From positions 1 to 64,000 of the forward strand of contig CACKBP010000002.1 in the NCBI GenBank assembly GCA_902598315.1: DNA of 64,000 nucleotides, given 5' to 3'. The DNA comes from an uncultured Pelagibacteraceae bacterium (GTDB lineage: Bacteria; Pseudomonadota; Alphaproteobacteria; Pelagibacterales; Pelagibacteraceae). The notes under the pieces are model-generated. The model did no database searches, was not told the DNA's origin, and saw only the letters and a list, made by a program, of their open reading frames with translations. Below, piece by piece: positions 43,306-51,674 of the stretch (positions within the stretch are counted from its first letter, which is position 1; each line of letters starts with the position of its first letter). Both the position numbers and the translations under genes were made by a program.

Positions 43306-43686
43306 ATGCACAAAAAATCGTCTAATAGAAGTTTTGGAATATTGTTTTTTTTAGTGTTTTTAGGTTTTGGTTTATGGCCACTTACAAAAGAAATAAGTCC
43401 GAATATTTATCTAATTATAATTTCTGTGATTTTTCTAATTTTAGGTTTATTAAATTCTAAATTGTTATCACCATTTAATAATCTTTGGATTAAATTTGGA
43501 GAAATATTAGGAAAAATAATAGCGCCAATTGTTATGGCAGCCGTTTATTTTTTAATACTTACCCCAATAAGTTTATTAGTAAGATTATTAGGTAAAGATT
43601 TGATAAAAATGAAATTTAACAATAATATAAAAAGTTACTGGATCAAGAGAAAAAAACATTTAGGAACAATGGATAAGCAGTTTTAA
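43306..43686 (+). CDS. SxtJ family membrane protein
   Basis: A 126-residue membrane protein with three helices, matching the SxtJ family (LVFLGFGLWPLTKE, LNSKLLSPFNNLW, YFLILTPISLLVRLLGKD). SxtJ-type genes accompany carbamoyltransferase genes. The role is unclear but linked to the same product. Stop and next start share one base. Confidence 0.88.
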   Translation: MHKKSSNRSFGILFFLVFLGFGLWPLTKEISPNIYLIIISVIFLILGLLNSKLLSPFNNLWIKFGEILGKIIAPIVMAAVYFLILTPISLLVRLLGKDLIKMKFNNNIKSYWIKRKKHLGTMDKQF

Positions 43687-43838
43687 TGATTGATTTTTTA
43701 AAAGAGTTCTGGGAATTTTTAAATGTGAGAAAAAAATATTGGTTATTACCAATCATAATTGTTCTTGCATTATTTGGTGTTTTAATCGTTTTGAGCCAAG
43801 GGTCAGCAGTAGCTCCATTTATATATACAATTTTTTAA
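43686..43838 (+). CDS. DUF5989 small membrane protein
   Basis: A 50-residue protein with the DUF5989 pattern: a short amphipathic start (IDFLKEFWEFLNVRKKYW), one helix, and an ending QGSAVAPFIYTIF. It fills the whole space between SxtJ and the carbamoyltransferase with no spare bases, so translation is coupled on both sides. Small size makes it easy to miss. Confidence 0.9.
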   Translation: MIDFLKEFWEFLNVRKKYWLLPIIIVLALFGVLIVLSQGSAVAPFIYTIF

Positions 43839-45674
43839 GTGACTTCTATTTTAGGAATATCAGCTTTTTATCATGACAGTGCAGCGGCATTGGTTGTTGA
43901 TGGAGAAATTATTGCTGCAGCGCAAGAAGAAAGATTTTCAAGAAAAAAACATGATCCAGGTTATCCTGTTAATGCAGTTAATTATGTTTTAATTGAAGGT
44001 AAATTAAAGCTAAATGAAGTTGATCACATAGTTTTTTTTGAGAAACCATTTTTAAAATTTGAACGTTTGTTAGAAACGTATATGGCTTTTGCACCTAAAG
44101 GTTTCAAATCTTTTAGTCTTTCAATGCCTCTTTGGTTGAGAGAAAAACTCTTTCAAAAAAAATTTTTATTTGACAAATTAAAACAACATGATGAAAACTT
44201 TAAGGACATAAAAAAAATTAAATTTTCAGAACACCACTATAGCCACGCCGCAAGTGCATTTTATCCTTCACCATTTGAAAACGCAGTTGTTTTAACATTA
44301 GATGGAGTTGGTGAGTGGGCAACAACAACTGTTGCTATTGGAAAAAAAAATAAACTGGAAATGATAAAAGAAATTCATTTTCCACACTCGTTAGGATTAC
44401 TTTATTCTGCATTTACTTACTATACTGGTTTTAAAGTGAATAGCGGTGAATACAAAGTTATGGGATTAGCACCATATGGAAAGCCAAAATATAAAGATTT
44501 AATTATTCAAAATCTTATGGATCTCAAAGAAGATGGATCATTTAAATTAAATATGAAATTTTTTAATTATGCCACAGGTTTAACAATGACCAATAAAAAA
44601 TTTTCTGATCTCTTTGGCCACCCTGTGAGAAATCCAAAAAATGATTTATTGGAAGATTTCCATATGGATGTTGCAGCATCTATACAATCAGTAATAGAAG
44701 AGATTGTTATTAGAATTACAAAAAATATTGCTAGTGAATATAAAATTAAAAATCTATGTTTGGCTGGAGGTGTTGCATTAAATTGTGTAGCTAACGGAAA
44801 GATATTAAGAAAAAAAATTTTTGATGATATATGGATACAACCTGCAGCAGGAGATGCAGGTGGATCTTTAGGTGCAGCTCTAGCATACTGGCACCATGAA
44901 TTAAAAAAACCTAGAGAAAATTTTCAAGATCAAATGAAAGGAGCTTACTTAGGCCCTAAGCTTTCAGAAAAAAATATTGAAGATCAACTAAAAAAATTAA
45001 AAGCTAGATATACCAAAAAAAGTTCAAGCGAAATTTCATCAATCGTTGCTAAAGAGTTATCCAACGGTAAAACAGTTGGTTGGTTTCAAGGTAGAATGGA
45101 GTTTGGACCTAGAGCGTTAGGAGGACGATCAATTTTAGCCGATCCAAGATCTGATAAAATGCAAAAAGAATTAAACTTAAAAATAAAATTCAGAGAGAGC
45201 TTTAGACCATTTGCACCTTCAGTTTTAAGAGAAGAAGTTAGCAATTGGTTTGAACTTAACTATGACAGCCCTTACATGCTTTTAGTTTCAGATGTAAAAA
45301 GAGAAAAACAAATAACCATGTCTGAAAAGGATAAAAAACTTTTTGGAATAGACAAACTGAACATTAAAAGGTCTAGTATTCCTGCTATTACACATGTTGA
45401 TTATTCAGCTAGAATTCAAACAGTACATAAAGAAACTAATTTAAAATACTATAACTTAATAAATGAATTTAAAAAAATTACTGATTGTCCAGTTTTAGTA
45501 AATACTTCATTTAATGTTAGAGGAGAACCAATTGTTTGTAGTGTTGAGGATGCTTTCAATTGTTTTATGGGTACAAACTTAGACATACTAGCAATAGAAA
45601 ATTATTTATTGATAAAAGATGATCAAGATAAATCATTGCTAAAGGATTATAAAAATAAATTCGAATTAGATTAA
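43839..45674 (+). CDS. Carbamoyltransferase (NodU/CmcH/SxtI family)
   Basis: A 611-residue carbamoyltransferase that moves a carbamoyl group from carbamoyl phosphate onto an alcohol of a sugar or natural product through a carbamoyl-AMP. SAFYHDSAAALVVDGEI, EEHHYSHAASAFYPS-like HHYSHAASAFYPS, LAGGVALNCVANGKIL and GRMEFGPRALGGRSILADPR are clear. The last contains the Arg/Gly motif of the C-terminal domain. The start is GTG at 43839. The acceptor is unknown, perhaps a surface glycan. Confidence 0.92.
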   Translation: MTSILGISAFYHDSAAALVVDGEIIAAAQEERFSRKKHDPGYPVNAVNYVLIEGKLKLNEVDHIVFFEKPFLKFERLLETYMAFAPKGFKSFSLSMPLWLREKLFQKKFLFDKLKQHDENFKDIKKIKFSEHHYSHAASAFYPSPFENAVVLTLDGVGEWATTTVAIGKKNKLEMIKEIHFPHSLGLLYSAFTYYTGFKVNSGEYKVMGLAPYGKPKYKDLIIQNLMDLKEDGSFKLNMKFFNYATGLTMTNKKFSDLFGHPVRNPKNDLLEDFHMDVAASIQSVIEEIVIRITKNIASEYKIKNLCLAGGVALNCVANGKILRKKIFDDIWIQPAAGDAGGSLGAALAYWHHELKKPRENFQDQMKGAYLGPKLSEKNIEDQLKKLKARYTKKSSSEISSIVAKELSNGKTVGWFQGRMEFGPRALGGRSILADPRSDKMQKELNLKIKFRESFRPFAPSVLREEVSNWFELNYDSPYMLLVSDVKREKQITMSEKDKKLFGIDKLNIKRSSIPAITHVDYSARIQTVHKETNLKYYNLINEFKKITDCPVLVNTSFNVRGEPIVCSVEDAFNCFMGTNLDILAIENYLLIKDDQDKSLLKDYKNKFELD

Positions 45675-46483
45675 TTTAAGTTTAAAATTGTGACGGGATC
45701 AAGTTTTACCTCGAACCAATTTAATCTTATATCTAGGTGTGGCCCAGTTGCCCTACCACTTTGACCGAGAGTTCCAACAATTTGACCTTGTTTAACTTTT
45801 TGACCAACTTTAACATTTATATCTTTCATGTGCATAAAAAGTGTACTGATACCGTGTCCATGATCAAAGATAACAGTACCTCCCGTAAAGTACATATCTT
45901 TATGTACCATAGTTACTTCACCATTCATCATAGCTTTAACAGGAGTTCCCTCAGGAGCATGAAAATCTATTCCATAGTGAGGACTTCTTGGTTTTCCATT
46001 CAAAATCCTTTGACTACCATAAACACCTGTAACTATATATTTATCTAATGGATATATAAATTTATCTTTAAAATAATCATAAGATGTATTAATTGCTCTG
46101 GCTTCACCAATTAACTTATTATCTTTTTTAATCCTCTCGTAAACTTCAGGAGGTGGAGTTACTTTTTTTGAAGGTAATCCATCTATTCTCTGAACCTTGT
46201 ATTTTCTTTTTAACACTTTTTTTTCAATCAATTTTGTTCCTGTTTTATTGCTAATTTTAATTATGACATTGTTTTTTCTATCTCTGCTTAATCCAAAAGC
46301 AAAAAAACCCTCTTTTGAAACTCTTACAAGTTTGTCATCTATAGTGACTTTGGAATTGGGTATAGTTTTTCCAAGTATAAAAGACCCTTGTAAAAACTTA
46401 CCTTTAAATTCAGCACAATCAGTTTTTAATTGATAACTTATAAATAAAATTGAAATAAATATAATTTTAAAATTAAATCTCAT
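45671..46483 (-). CDS. M23-family peptidase-like protein, altered metal site
   Basis: A 270-residue exported LytM/M23 protein with a short signal peptide. HYGIDFHAPEGTPVKA carries the first His and Asp of the zinc site. The last motif, normally HLH, reads ATGPHLDIRLNWFEVKLDP, so the second His is Asp. It may be inactive and act as an activator of cell-wall amidases, as M23 homologues without full sites do. It shares an operon with SGNH and TerC genes. Confidence 0.85.
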   Translation of the reverse strand: MRFNFKIIFISILFISYQLKTDCAEFKGKFLQGSFILGKTIPNSKVTIDDKLVRVSKEGFFAFGLSRDRKNNVIIKISNKTGTKLIEKKVLKRKYKVQRIDGLPSKKVTPPPEVYERIKKDNKLIGEARAINTSYDYFKDKFIYPLDKYIVTGVYGSQRILNGKPRSPHYGIDFHAPEGTPVKAMMNGEVTMVHKDMYFTGGTVIFDHGHGISTLFMHMKDINVKVGQKVKQGQIVGTLGQSGRATGPHLDIRLNWFEVKLDPVTILNLN

Positions 46484-47450
46484 TTTTTATCAATTCAAAA
46501 ACCAAATAATGACCTTTTTCAGACAAATGCATAGGGTCGAATTTGTAAAAAAGATTTTTTGGATACTCACTTTCACAAAACTTTTTTGTATAATCTATAA
46601 GATTAATTTTTAGATTTTGAAATATTTTTAAAATTTTGTACTGAGGTAACAAATTTTTGTCCTCACAAGTCCTTGTTTGATACTCGTATGGCAAAAGAAC
46701 AATAGTTAAATCAATATTTTTATCTGACATTTTTTTATTTAATATATCAGCAAAACTGTTTATTTGTTTTAAGTCCCCTGTCTCATAATAGCTTAGTATA
46801 CTTAAAAAATATCTTTTAGAGGGGTCATAAATTTTTCCTTTTGCGTACATATAAAGATAGGATTTGCTTCTCAAAAAAGCATTAATTTTTTTTATTAGAT
46901 TAATATTTTCAATACCCATTGCTTCTCTTCTAACCTCAGTGTTTTTAACATTTTTTATTGTTTGTATGCTTGGCCCAGCATAAATATCATTTAAAGTCAT
47001 TATATAAAAAACTTTTTTAATGTTATCAAATTTATCGATCTTTTTTAAATTTTTTTGGTGATGAATGATATTATAACCAGGTACTGAGTTATTATAAAAA
47101 TTCAAATCAGGAAAATTTTTTCTCAACAATCCTACGAAAGTTTTATCCTCTTCTATCCCATTACCAAAAGCAGTGCTATCACCTATAAAATAAATGGAGT
47201 CATTATTTAAATTATACTTAAATTTATTTGATGGTACCCGAAGTCCATATTTATCAATAAATATTTTTTTTCCGAATATTTTACCAGATGAATTAGGGGA
47301 AAATTGGTGAATTTCATCTATATCTTTTTTTAGTAATCCAGAGTCTATGCCTTTAAGACCTGATAAATTAAATAAATTTACAAGAGTTTCTAAAATTAAT
47401 ATTATAATTATCACTGATAATAAATTAATAATAAAAACTTTTTTATTCAT
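46473..47450 (-). CDS. SGNH/GDSL hydrolase
   Basis: A 325-residue protein with an N-terminal membrane anchor (VFIINLLSVIIIILILETLV). SGNH block I is YFIGDSTAFGNG with the catalytic serine. Block II (FYNNSVPGYN) and block V (DPMHLSEKGHY, with Asp and His) are also present. Such enzymes add or remove acyl groups. The start ATG 47450 overlaps the TerC stop as ATGA. SGNH hydrolases often accompany carbamoyltransferase/SxtJ/DUF5989 sets, but here it is on the opposite strand. Confidence 0.85.
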   Translation of the reverse strand: MNKKVFIINLLSVIIIILILETLVNLFNLSGLKGIDSGLLKKDIDEIHQFSPNSSGKIFGKKIFIDKYGLRVPSNKFKYNLNNDSIYFIGDSTAFGNGIEEDKTFVGLLRKNFPDLNFYNNSVPGYNIIHHQKNLKKIDKFDNIKKVFYIMTLNDIYAGPSIQTIKNVKNTEVRREAMGIENINLIKKINAFLRSKSYLYMYAKGKIYDPSKRYFLSILSYYETGDLKQINSFADILNKKMSDKNIDLTIVLLPYEYQTRTCEDKNLLPQYKILKIFQNLKINLIDYTKKFCESEYPKNLFYKFDPMHLSEKGHYLVFELIKNEI

Positions 47451-48025
47451 CAAAAAAATAATGCTTTTAAATCTAAGTAGATAAGTTCCGCTGCAACTAT
47501 TAAAATAACAAATAAACCTAACCACGCAATCCATTTATATTTTTTTATTAAATTTGAAATAGCATTTGCTGCCAGCGCCATTATAATAATTGATAAAATT
47601 AAACCGAAAATTAGTAAGTGATAATGATGTCCAGCAGCCCCAGCAACACCTAAAACATTATCTAGACTCATAGTAAAATCTGCAATTAAAATTGTCCATA
47701 TAGCTTTAAAAAAATTGGGGCTATCCAAATTGAAAACATTTTTTGTTTGAGCTGGTTTAATAACATCAGTATAAAGTTTAAAACATACATACAAAAGTAA
47801 AATTCCACCAATTAACCTTAAACCAGTTATCTGAAGTAAATATGCGGTTACAAGAGTAAGCAATATTCTTAAAACGATTGCACCACCAATACCCCAAAAA
47901 ATTATTTTTTTCCTCTGACTTTCTGGAAACCTTGATGCCACCATTCCTATAATTATTGCATTATCCCCAGCTAAAACTAAATCAATTAAGATAATCTCAA
48001 TAAATATAATTAGTTGCTCTGTCAT
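47450..48025 (-). CDS. TerC family membrane protein
   Basis: A 191-residue protein of the TerC/YjbE type with about six helices. IDLVLAGDNAIIIGMVA and IADFTMSLDNVLGVAG contain the two Asp-bearing metal-translocating motifs. Relatives export manganese or calcium during protein metalation. It overlaps the SGNH gene and lies 25 nt from the divergent enoyl-CoA hydratase gene. Confidence 0.92.
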   Translation of the reverse strand: MTEQLIIFIEIILIDLVLAGDNAIIIGMVASRFPESQRKKIIFWGIGGAIVLRILLTLVTAYLLQITGLRLIGGILLLYVCFKLYTDVIKPAQTKNVFNLDSPNFFKAIWTILIADFTMSLDNVLGVAGAAGHHYHLLIFGLILSIIIMALAANAISNLIKKYKWIAWLGLFVILIVAAELIYLDLKALFF

Positions 48026-48050
48026 AATGAACTTTATATTCTATTAATTG

Positions 48051-48809
48051 ATGAACTATAAAAATATTAAAGTAGAAAAGCGAGAAAATTACGCAATTAT
48101 TGAAATTGCTAACAATAAAAATAATAGTTTAGATCAAAAAACCCTTACTGAAATTGGAGAAGCAGCTAAGGATTTGAATAAATTAAAAGAAATTAGATGT
48201 ATTGGTTTAGTTGGGGGTTCGAAGTTTTTTTCACCTGGTGCAGATATTAAAGAACTTGAAAAACTGGACTCCAAAAAAGCTAAAAAACAAAAACTTTTTT
48301 CTAAAGTTGATGATTTAAAAAAAATTAATATTCCAATTATATCATTTGTGGAGGGTTATGCATTAGGTGGAGGTTTTGAGCTGGCCCTCTCTAGTGACAT
48401 AATTATTTCGAGTTCTGAAGCAAAATTTGGATTACCTGAAATCAATTTAGGATTAATTCCTGGAATTGGCGGTACACAAAAAACAAAAAAATTTACCTCA
48501 AATCAGAATATTAAATATTTAGCAATGTCAGGAGAAATTATTGATGCAGAGACTGCTATGAAATATGGAATTGTCTCGCAAATTATTCCTAAAGAAAATT
48601 TTAAAGAATTTACTCTAAATTTTTTAAATAAAATTTCCTCGAAGCCAAAAAAGTCACTAAAAATTATTAAAAATTTAGTTGACTCGGAAGAAAATTTAAA
48701 AAAATCACTTAAAAAAGAGAGACATGAATTTTATAAATTGCTTGATAGCGATAATAAAAAAATTGGAATAAAAAGTTTTCTTAATAAAACAAAGCCTAAT
48801 TGGAAATAA
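48051..48809 (+). CDS. Enoyl-CoA hydratase/isomerase family
   Basis: A 252-residue crotonase. FFSPGADIKELEKLD provides the first oxyanion segment, GYALGGGFELALSSDIII the second, and EINLGLIPGIGGTQ carries the catalytic glutamate region. It hydrates enoyl-CoA in fatty acid oxidation or a related pathway. Substrate not determinable. ATG 48051 chosen over TTG 48048. Confidence 0.9.
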   Translation: MNYKNIKVEKRENYAIIEIANNKNNSLDQKTLTEIGEAAKDLNKLKEIRCIGLVGGSKFFSPGADIKELEKLDSKKAKKQKLFSKVDDLKKINIPIISFVEGYALGGGFELALSSDIIISSSEAKFGLPEINLGLIPGIGGTQKTKKFTSNQNIKYLAMSGEIIDAETAMKYGIVSQIIPKENFKEFTLNFLNKISSKPKKSLKIIKNLVDSEENLKKSLKKERHEFYKLLDSDNKKIGIKSFLNKTKPNWK

Positions 48810-48894
48810 ATCATCCTGAAGTTGTAGACAATTTGCATACCTGTAATAATATTTTAACATAGTTAATCTTAGATCAAATTTATTAAAATTTATT

Positions 48895-49278
48895 ATGAAA
48901 TTTAAAATTATATTTGCTTCAACTTTATTATTTATGGGTACTGCGATAGCTGCAGGACATATAACAAAAGCTCAAAAAGACAAAACAATAGAGTGTTTAG
49001 GACACTACAGCGCTACAGCAGTTTTGCCTGCAGAAACTATTGAAGTTAAAAATATGGAATTAGCTTTAGCTTCGGTAAAAGTAATTAGGGAGTATCTTGC
49101 GTCTGAAGGCGTAAAAGAAGATGAAATGAATAAAGGCATGAATGTTTACGTTGATAAAGTTTATGGCAAGCCTTTTAATAAATCTAAGAATACCGAGTGT
49201 AATAAATTTATATATAAACAAATTAAAGGCTCAGAAGAAAAAATTGAGAAACTATCCAGAACTATTTACGCGGGTTAA
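48895..49278 (+). CDS. Exported small protein, unknown
   Basis: A 127-residue protein with a signal peptide ending in ATAIAAGH-like cleavage (LLFMGTAIAAGH). The mature part is helical with three cysteines (IECLGHY, NTECNKF). I know no family. It precedes a series of small DABB-type proteins by one base and probably belongs to that operon. Confidence 0.72.
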   Translation: MKFKIIFASTLLFMGTAIAAGHITKAQKDKTIECLGHYSATAVLPAETIEVKNMELALASVKVIREYLASEGVKEDEMNKGMNVYVDKVYGKPFNKSKNTECNKFIYKQIKGSEEKIEKLSRTIYAG

Positions 49279-49279
49279 T

Positions 49280-49567
49280 ATGAGCGGATACGTTATAGCT
49301 AATATAGATGTTAAAAATCATGAGGCCTATAAAGAATATGTTGGTAAAGTTGTGCCTACAGTTCAAAAATTCGGAGGAGAATACCTTGTACGTGCTGGGG
49401 AGTATAAAGTTATAGATGGTGAGTGGAAATATCCTAGAACGGTAGTAATTAAATTTCCAACTTATGAAAAAGCTTTAGAGTGGTACGATTCTGAAGAATA
49501 TAAACCAGTAAAACCAATTCGATTAGCAAACTCAGTTGCTAATGGGATAATAATTAAAGGAGTATAA
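49280..49567 (+). CDS. DUF1330 family protein
   Basis: A 95-residue DUF1330 protein with the ferredoxin-like dimeric alpha-beta barrel fold. GYVIANIDVKNHEAYKEYV, GGEYLVRAGEYKVIDGEW and FPTYEKALEWYDSEEYKPV are characteristic. No chemistry is established. It begins one base after the exported protein and ends directly before the next gene. Confidence 0.9.
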   Translation: MSGYVIANIDVKNHEAYKEYVGKVVPTVQKFGGEYLVRAGEYKVIDGEWKYPRTVVIKFPTYEKALEWYDSEEYKPVKPIRLANSVANGIIIKGV

Positions 49568-49855
49568 ATGAAAAACTATATGGTTACGCATACTTTTAAG
49601 TCTGCCGAAATGAAAAAAAAATTTACTGATACAGTGGCTTCTATGAAGATGGAGGACATTGTTAAGAGCATGAAAAGTGACAATGCAGCTTGTCAAATGA
49701 CTTGGAACACGCCAGGAGATACAATGGAAATGTATTGTTGGTGGAAAGGAAAAGATGAACAAGCAATTATCAATCAACTAGGTCAAATGAATGATTTTTT
49801 TACTCCTCATAAGTTTGTTGAGTGCACAGATCAAGTCATGGACTATAACGCATAG
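49568..49855 (+). CDS. Small protein, DABB-like, unknown
   Basis: A 95-residue soluble protein. Its length, opening beta strand (KNYMVTHTFKSAEMKKKF), middle (CQMTWNTPGDTMEMYCWWKGKDE) and location suggest another dimeric alpha-beta barrel, but I cannot name the family. It carries three cysteines. It starts immediately after the DUF1330 gene. Confidence 0.72.
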   Translation: MKNYMVTHTFKSAEMKKKFTDTVASMKMEDIVKSMKSDNAACQMTWNTPGDTMEMYCWWKGKDEQAIINQLGQMNDFFTPHKFVECTDQVMDYNA

Positions 49856-49862
49856 GATATTT

Positions 49863-50279
49863 ATGATAGACAAATTTGGAAACGTATTTTATTTAATAAT
49901 TTACTTAGCACATTTTATTATAGTTGGTAGCTACGCTTACCAATTAGTCTTTGATACTAAAAAATTTCTTAAGGGTAGAGGGGTAGATAAAACTGCAACT
50001 TTAATTACAAGATTTGCAGGTTCATTTATGATTGCTACTGTTCTAATGGCAATTTATATCGCTTTTATTAGATCAGGCGGTGTAGAAGCTACTTGGGCCT
50101 TCTTTAACTTAGTTTTTATAATGAATGTTTCGATATTAGTTGTAAATTTTTATACATTAAAAATTGATAAAACAGGTTTAACTAAAAAAACTAGAAACGA
50201 TGGAATATATGCTCCACTCGTTCTTGTTATTATCAGTGCTATTCTTTGTTACGGTTTAGCTGATAAAATTTATGTTTAA
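49863..50279 (+). CDS. Four-helix membrane protein, unknown
   Basis: A 138-residue protein with helices near YLIIYLAHFIIVGSY, RFAGSFMIATVLMAIYIAF, FFNLVFIMNVSILVVNF and APLVLVIISAILCYGL. No family recognised. ATG 49863 is preferred because an upstream frame overlaps the previous gene. It sits between two DABB-like genes and could anchor the system to the membrane. Confidence 0.75.
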   Translation: MIDKFGNVFYLIIYLAHFIIVGSYAYQLVFDTKKFLKGRGVDKTATLITRFAGSFMIATVLMAIYIAFIRSGGVEATWAFFNLVFIMNVSILVVNFYTLKIDKTGLTKKTRNDGIYAPLVLVIISAILCYGLADKIYV

Positions 50280-50287
50280 GGAGATAC

Positions 50288-50581
50288 ATGGCAAAGTTTA
50301 TGAATATTGTTAGATGCAAAGTAAAATCATCTAGTAGAGAAGAATATTTAAAAAAAATTGATGAGCGGCCAAAGTTCGATGGGCAGATTTCAGCAAAGTA
50401 CGTTGAAACTAAACCTAACGAATTTTTTATGATTGGTGAATGGAATTCTGAAGATGACATTGCTAAAGCAAGACCAAAAATGATTGAATTTTTGGACTCA
50501 CTTCGGCACACTTTAGAAGAACTGTCATCAGATTTAGGAGTAACTGATCCTCATTCTGGTACAGTTGTAATCGAGAAATAG
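50288..50581 (+). CDS. Small ABM-like protein
   Basis: A 97-residue protein with the antibiotic-biosynthesis-monooxygenase-like outline: FMNIVRCKVKSSSREEYLKK, FFMIGEWNSEDDIAKARP and ending GTVVIEK. Likely a dimeric alpha-beta barrel. Good ribosome site AAGGAGATAC ahead. Function unknown. Confidence 0.72.
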   Translation: MAKFMNIVRCKVKSSSREEYLKKIDERPKFDGQISAKYVETKPNEFFMIGEWNSEDDIAKARPKMIEFLDSLRHTLEELSSDLGVTDPHSGTVVIEK

Positions 50582-50594
50582 GAAAGGGGTAACA

Positions 50595-50918
50595 ATGGCA
50601 AAATTTTATACACTTGGATGTTACACAGCTAAAGGTCTTGGAGGATTTGTAAGCAATCCTTCTACAGACAGAAAAGCTGCTACATCTGCACTCGCTGCTT
50701 CTGTGGGAGCTAAAGTAACTCAATACTCAGGCCTAAGAGGAAAATATGATTTTATGGCAGTAATTGAAGGAACTTTTGAACAAGCTGCTGCAGCTGCAAT
50801 GGTTGCTGTTTCTAGTGGAGCTGTTTCAGATTTTACAATTTTAGAAGATGTAAATCTAAATGAGATAGCCAAAACTGCTCAGAAAATGGCATCCTCTTAC
50901 AAAGAACCAGGTAAATAA
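50595..50918 (+). CDS. GYD-domain protein
   Basis: A 107-residue GYD-family protein (dimeric alpha-beta barrel). FYTLGCYTAKGLGGFVSNP, SGLRGKYDFMAVIEG (the GYD-type signature, here GKYDF) and SDFTILEDVNL fit. Role unknown. GAAAGGGGTAAC is the ribosome site. It ends the run and meets a methyltransferase gene tail to tail. Confidence 0.85.
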   Translation: MAKFYTLGCYTAKGLGGFVSNPSTDRKAATSALAASVGAKVTQYSGLRGKYDFMAVIEGTFEQAAAAAMVAVSSGAVSDFTILEDVNLNEIAKTAQKMASSYKEPGK

Positions 50919-51629
50919 TTATCTTTTGTAAGAAATACATTTTAAGGTATCAGTGAATTTTATTTGATATTTATATTTGGATTTAAGTTCACTGATACCT
51001 CTTGAAATTTCGTTATTCTTTAAATCAAGTAAGCAAGATATATACCTTGATTTTACCATTTTTAAATATTTTTGTTTTGAGATATTTACTTTATAATTGA
51101 AATAAGACTCGTTAGTTTTTTTTAATTTTCTTTTAATTATTTTAAATAATTTTTCATCTCGCTTTAGGCTACTATCAAGTTTTTGTCTCATTTTTTTAAA
51201 GCAAGGAATTTTATTATTCGTAGTTTTAAGAGAAAAAATTAATATTTTTCCTTTATCTTCCAGTCTTTTTTTTGCAATATTTATTAATTCTTTCAGCTTT
51301 GAAGAAGAAAAAAAATGAATAGTTTGTTTTAATAAAATTAGGTCATATTTATTATTTTTACTTTTTAAATACTTGTAACCATCTTTTTTTTTAAAAATAA
51401 TATTCTTTTTTACTCCTTTATTTTTCGTAATATCTAAGCCTATCGGTTTTTCCTTGAATTTATACCTTTTTTGCAAGGCACTTATTATATTTGCTCTACC
51501 ACAACCAATATCTAATATTTTCATATTTTTATTAAATCTTACCCTTTTATTTAAAAATTTATTAAACTGATTAATATAATTTTTCGAAGATAACCAAGTT
51601 TGGTTGTCCCAGTTTTTTAATTTTTTCAT
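50919..51629 (-). CDS. Class I SAM methyltransferase, unknown substrate
   Basis: A 236-residue methyltransferase. The SAM motif ILDIGCGRANIISAL is near residue 40, and the strand YDLILLKQTIHFF follows. The C-terminal part is Lys-rich. Substrate unknown. It faces away from the aminotransferase gene with 45 nt between starts. Confidence 0.85.
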   Translation of the reverse strand: MKKLKNWDNQTWLSSKNYINQFNKFLNKRVRFNKNMKILDIGCGRANIISALQKRYKFKEKPIGLDITKNKGVKKNIIFKKKDGYKYLKSKNNKYDLILLKQTIHFFSSSKLKELINIAKKRLEDKGKILIFSLKTTNNKIPCFKKMRQKLDSSLKRDEKLFKIIKRKLKKTNESYFNYKVNISKQKYLKMVKSRYISCLLDLKNNEISRGISELKSKYKYQIKFTDTLKCISYKR

Positions 51630-51674
51630 AATATTTAGATAGCATTCAAAAAATTACTTTGCTATAATTTAATA

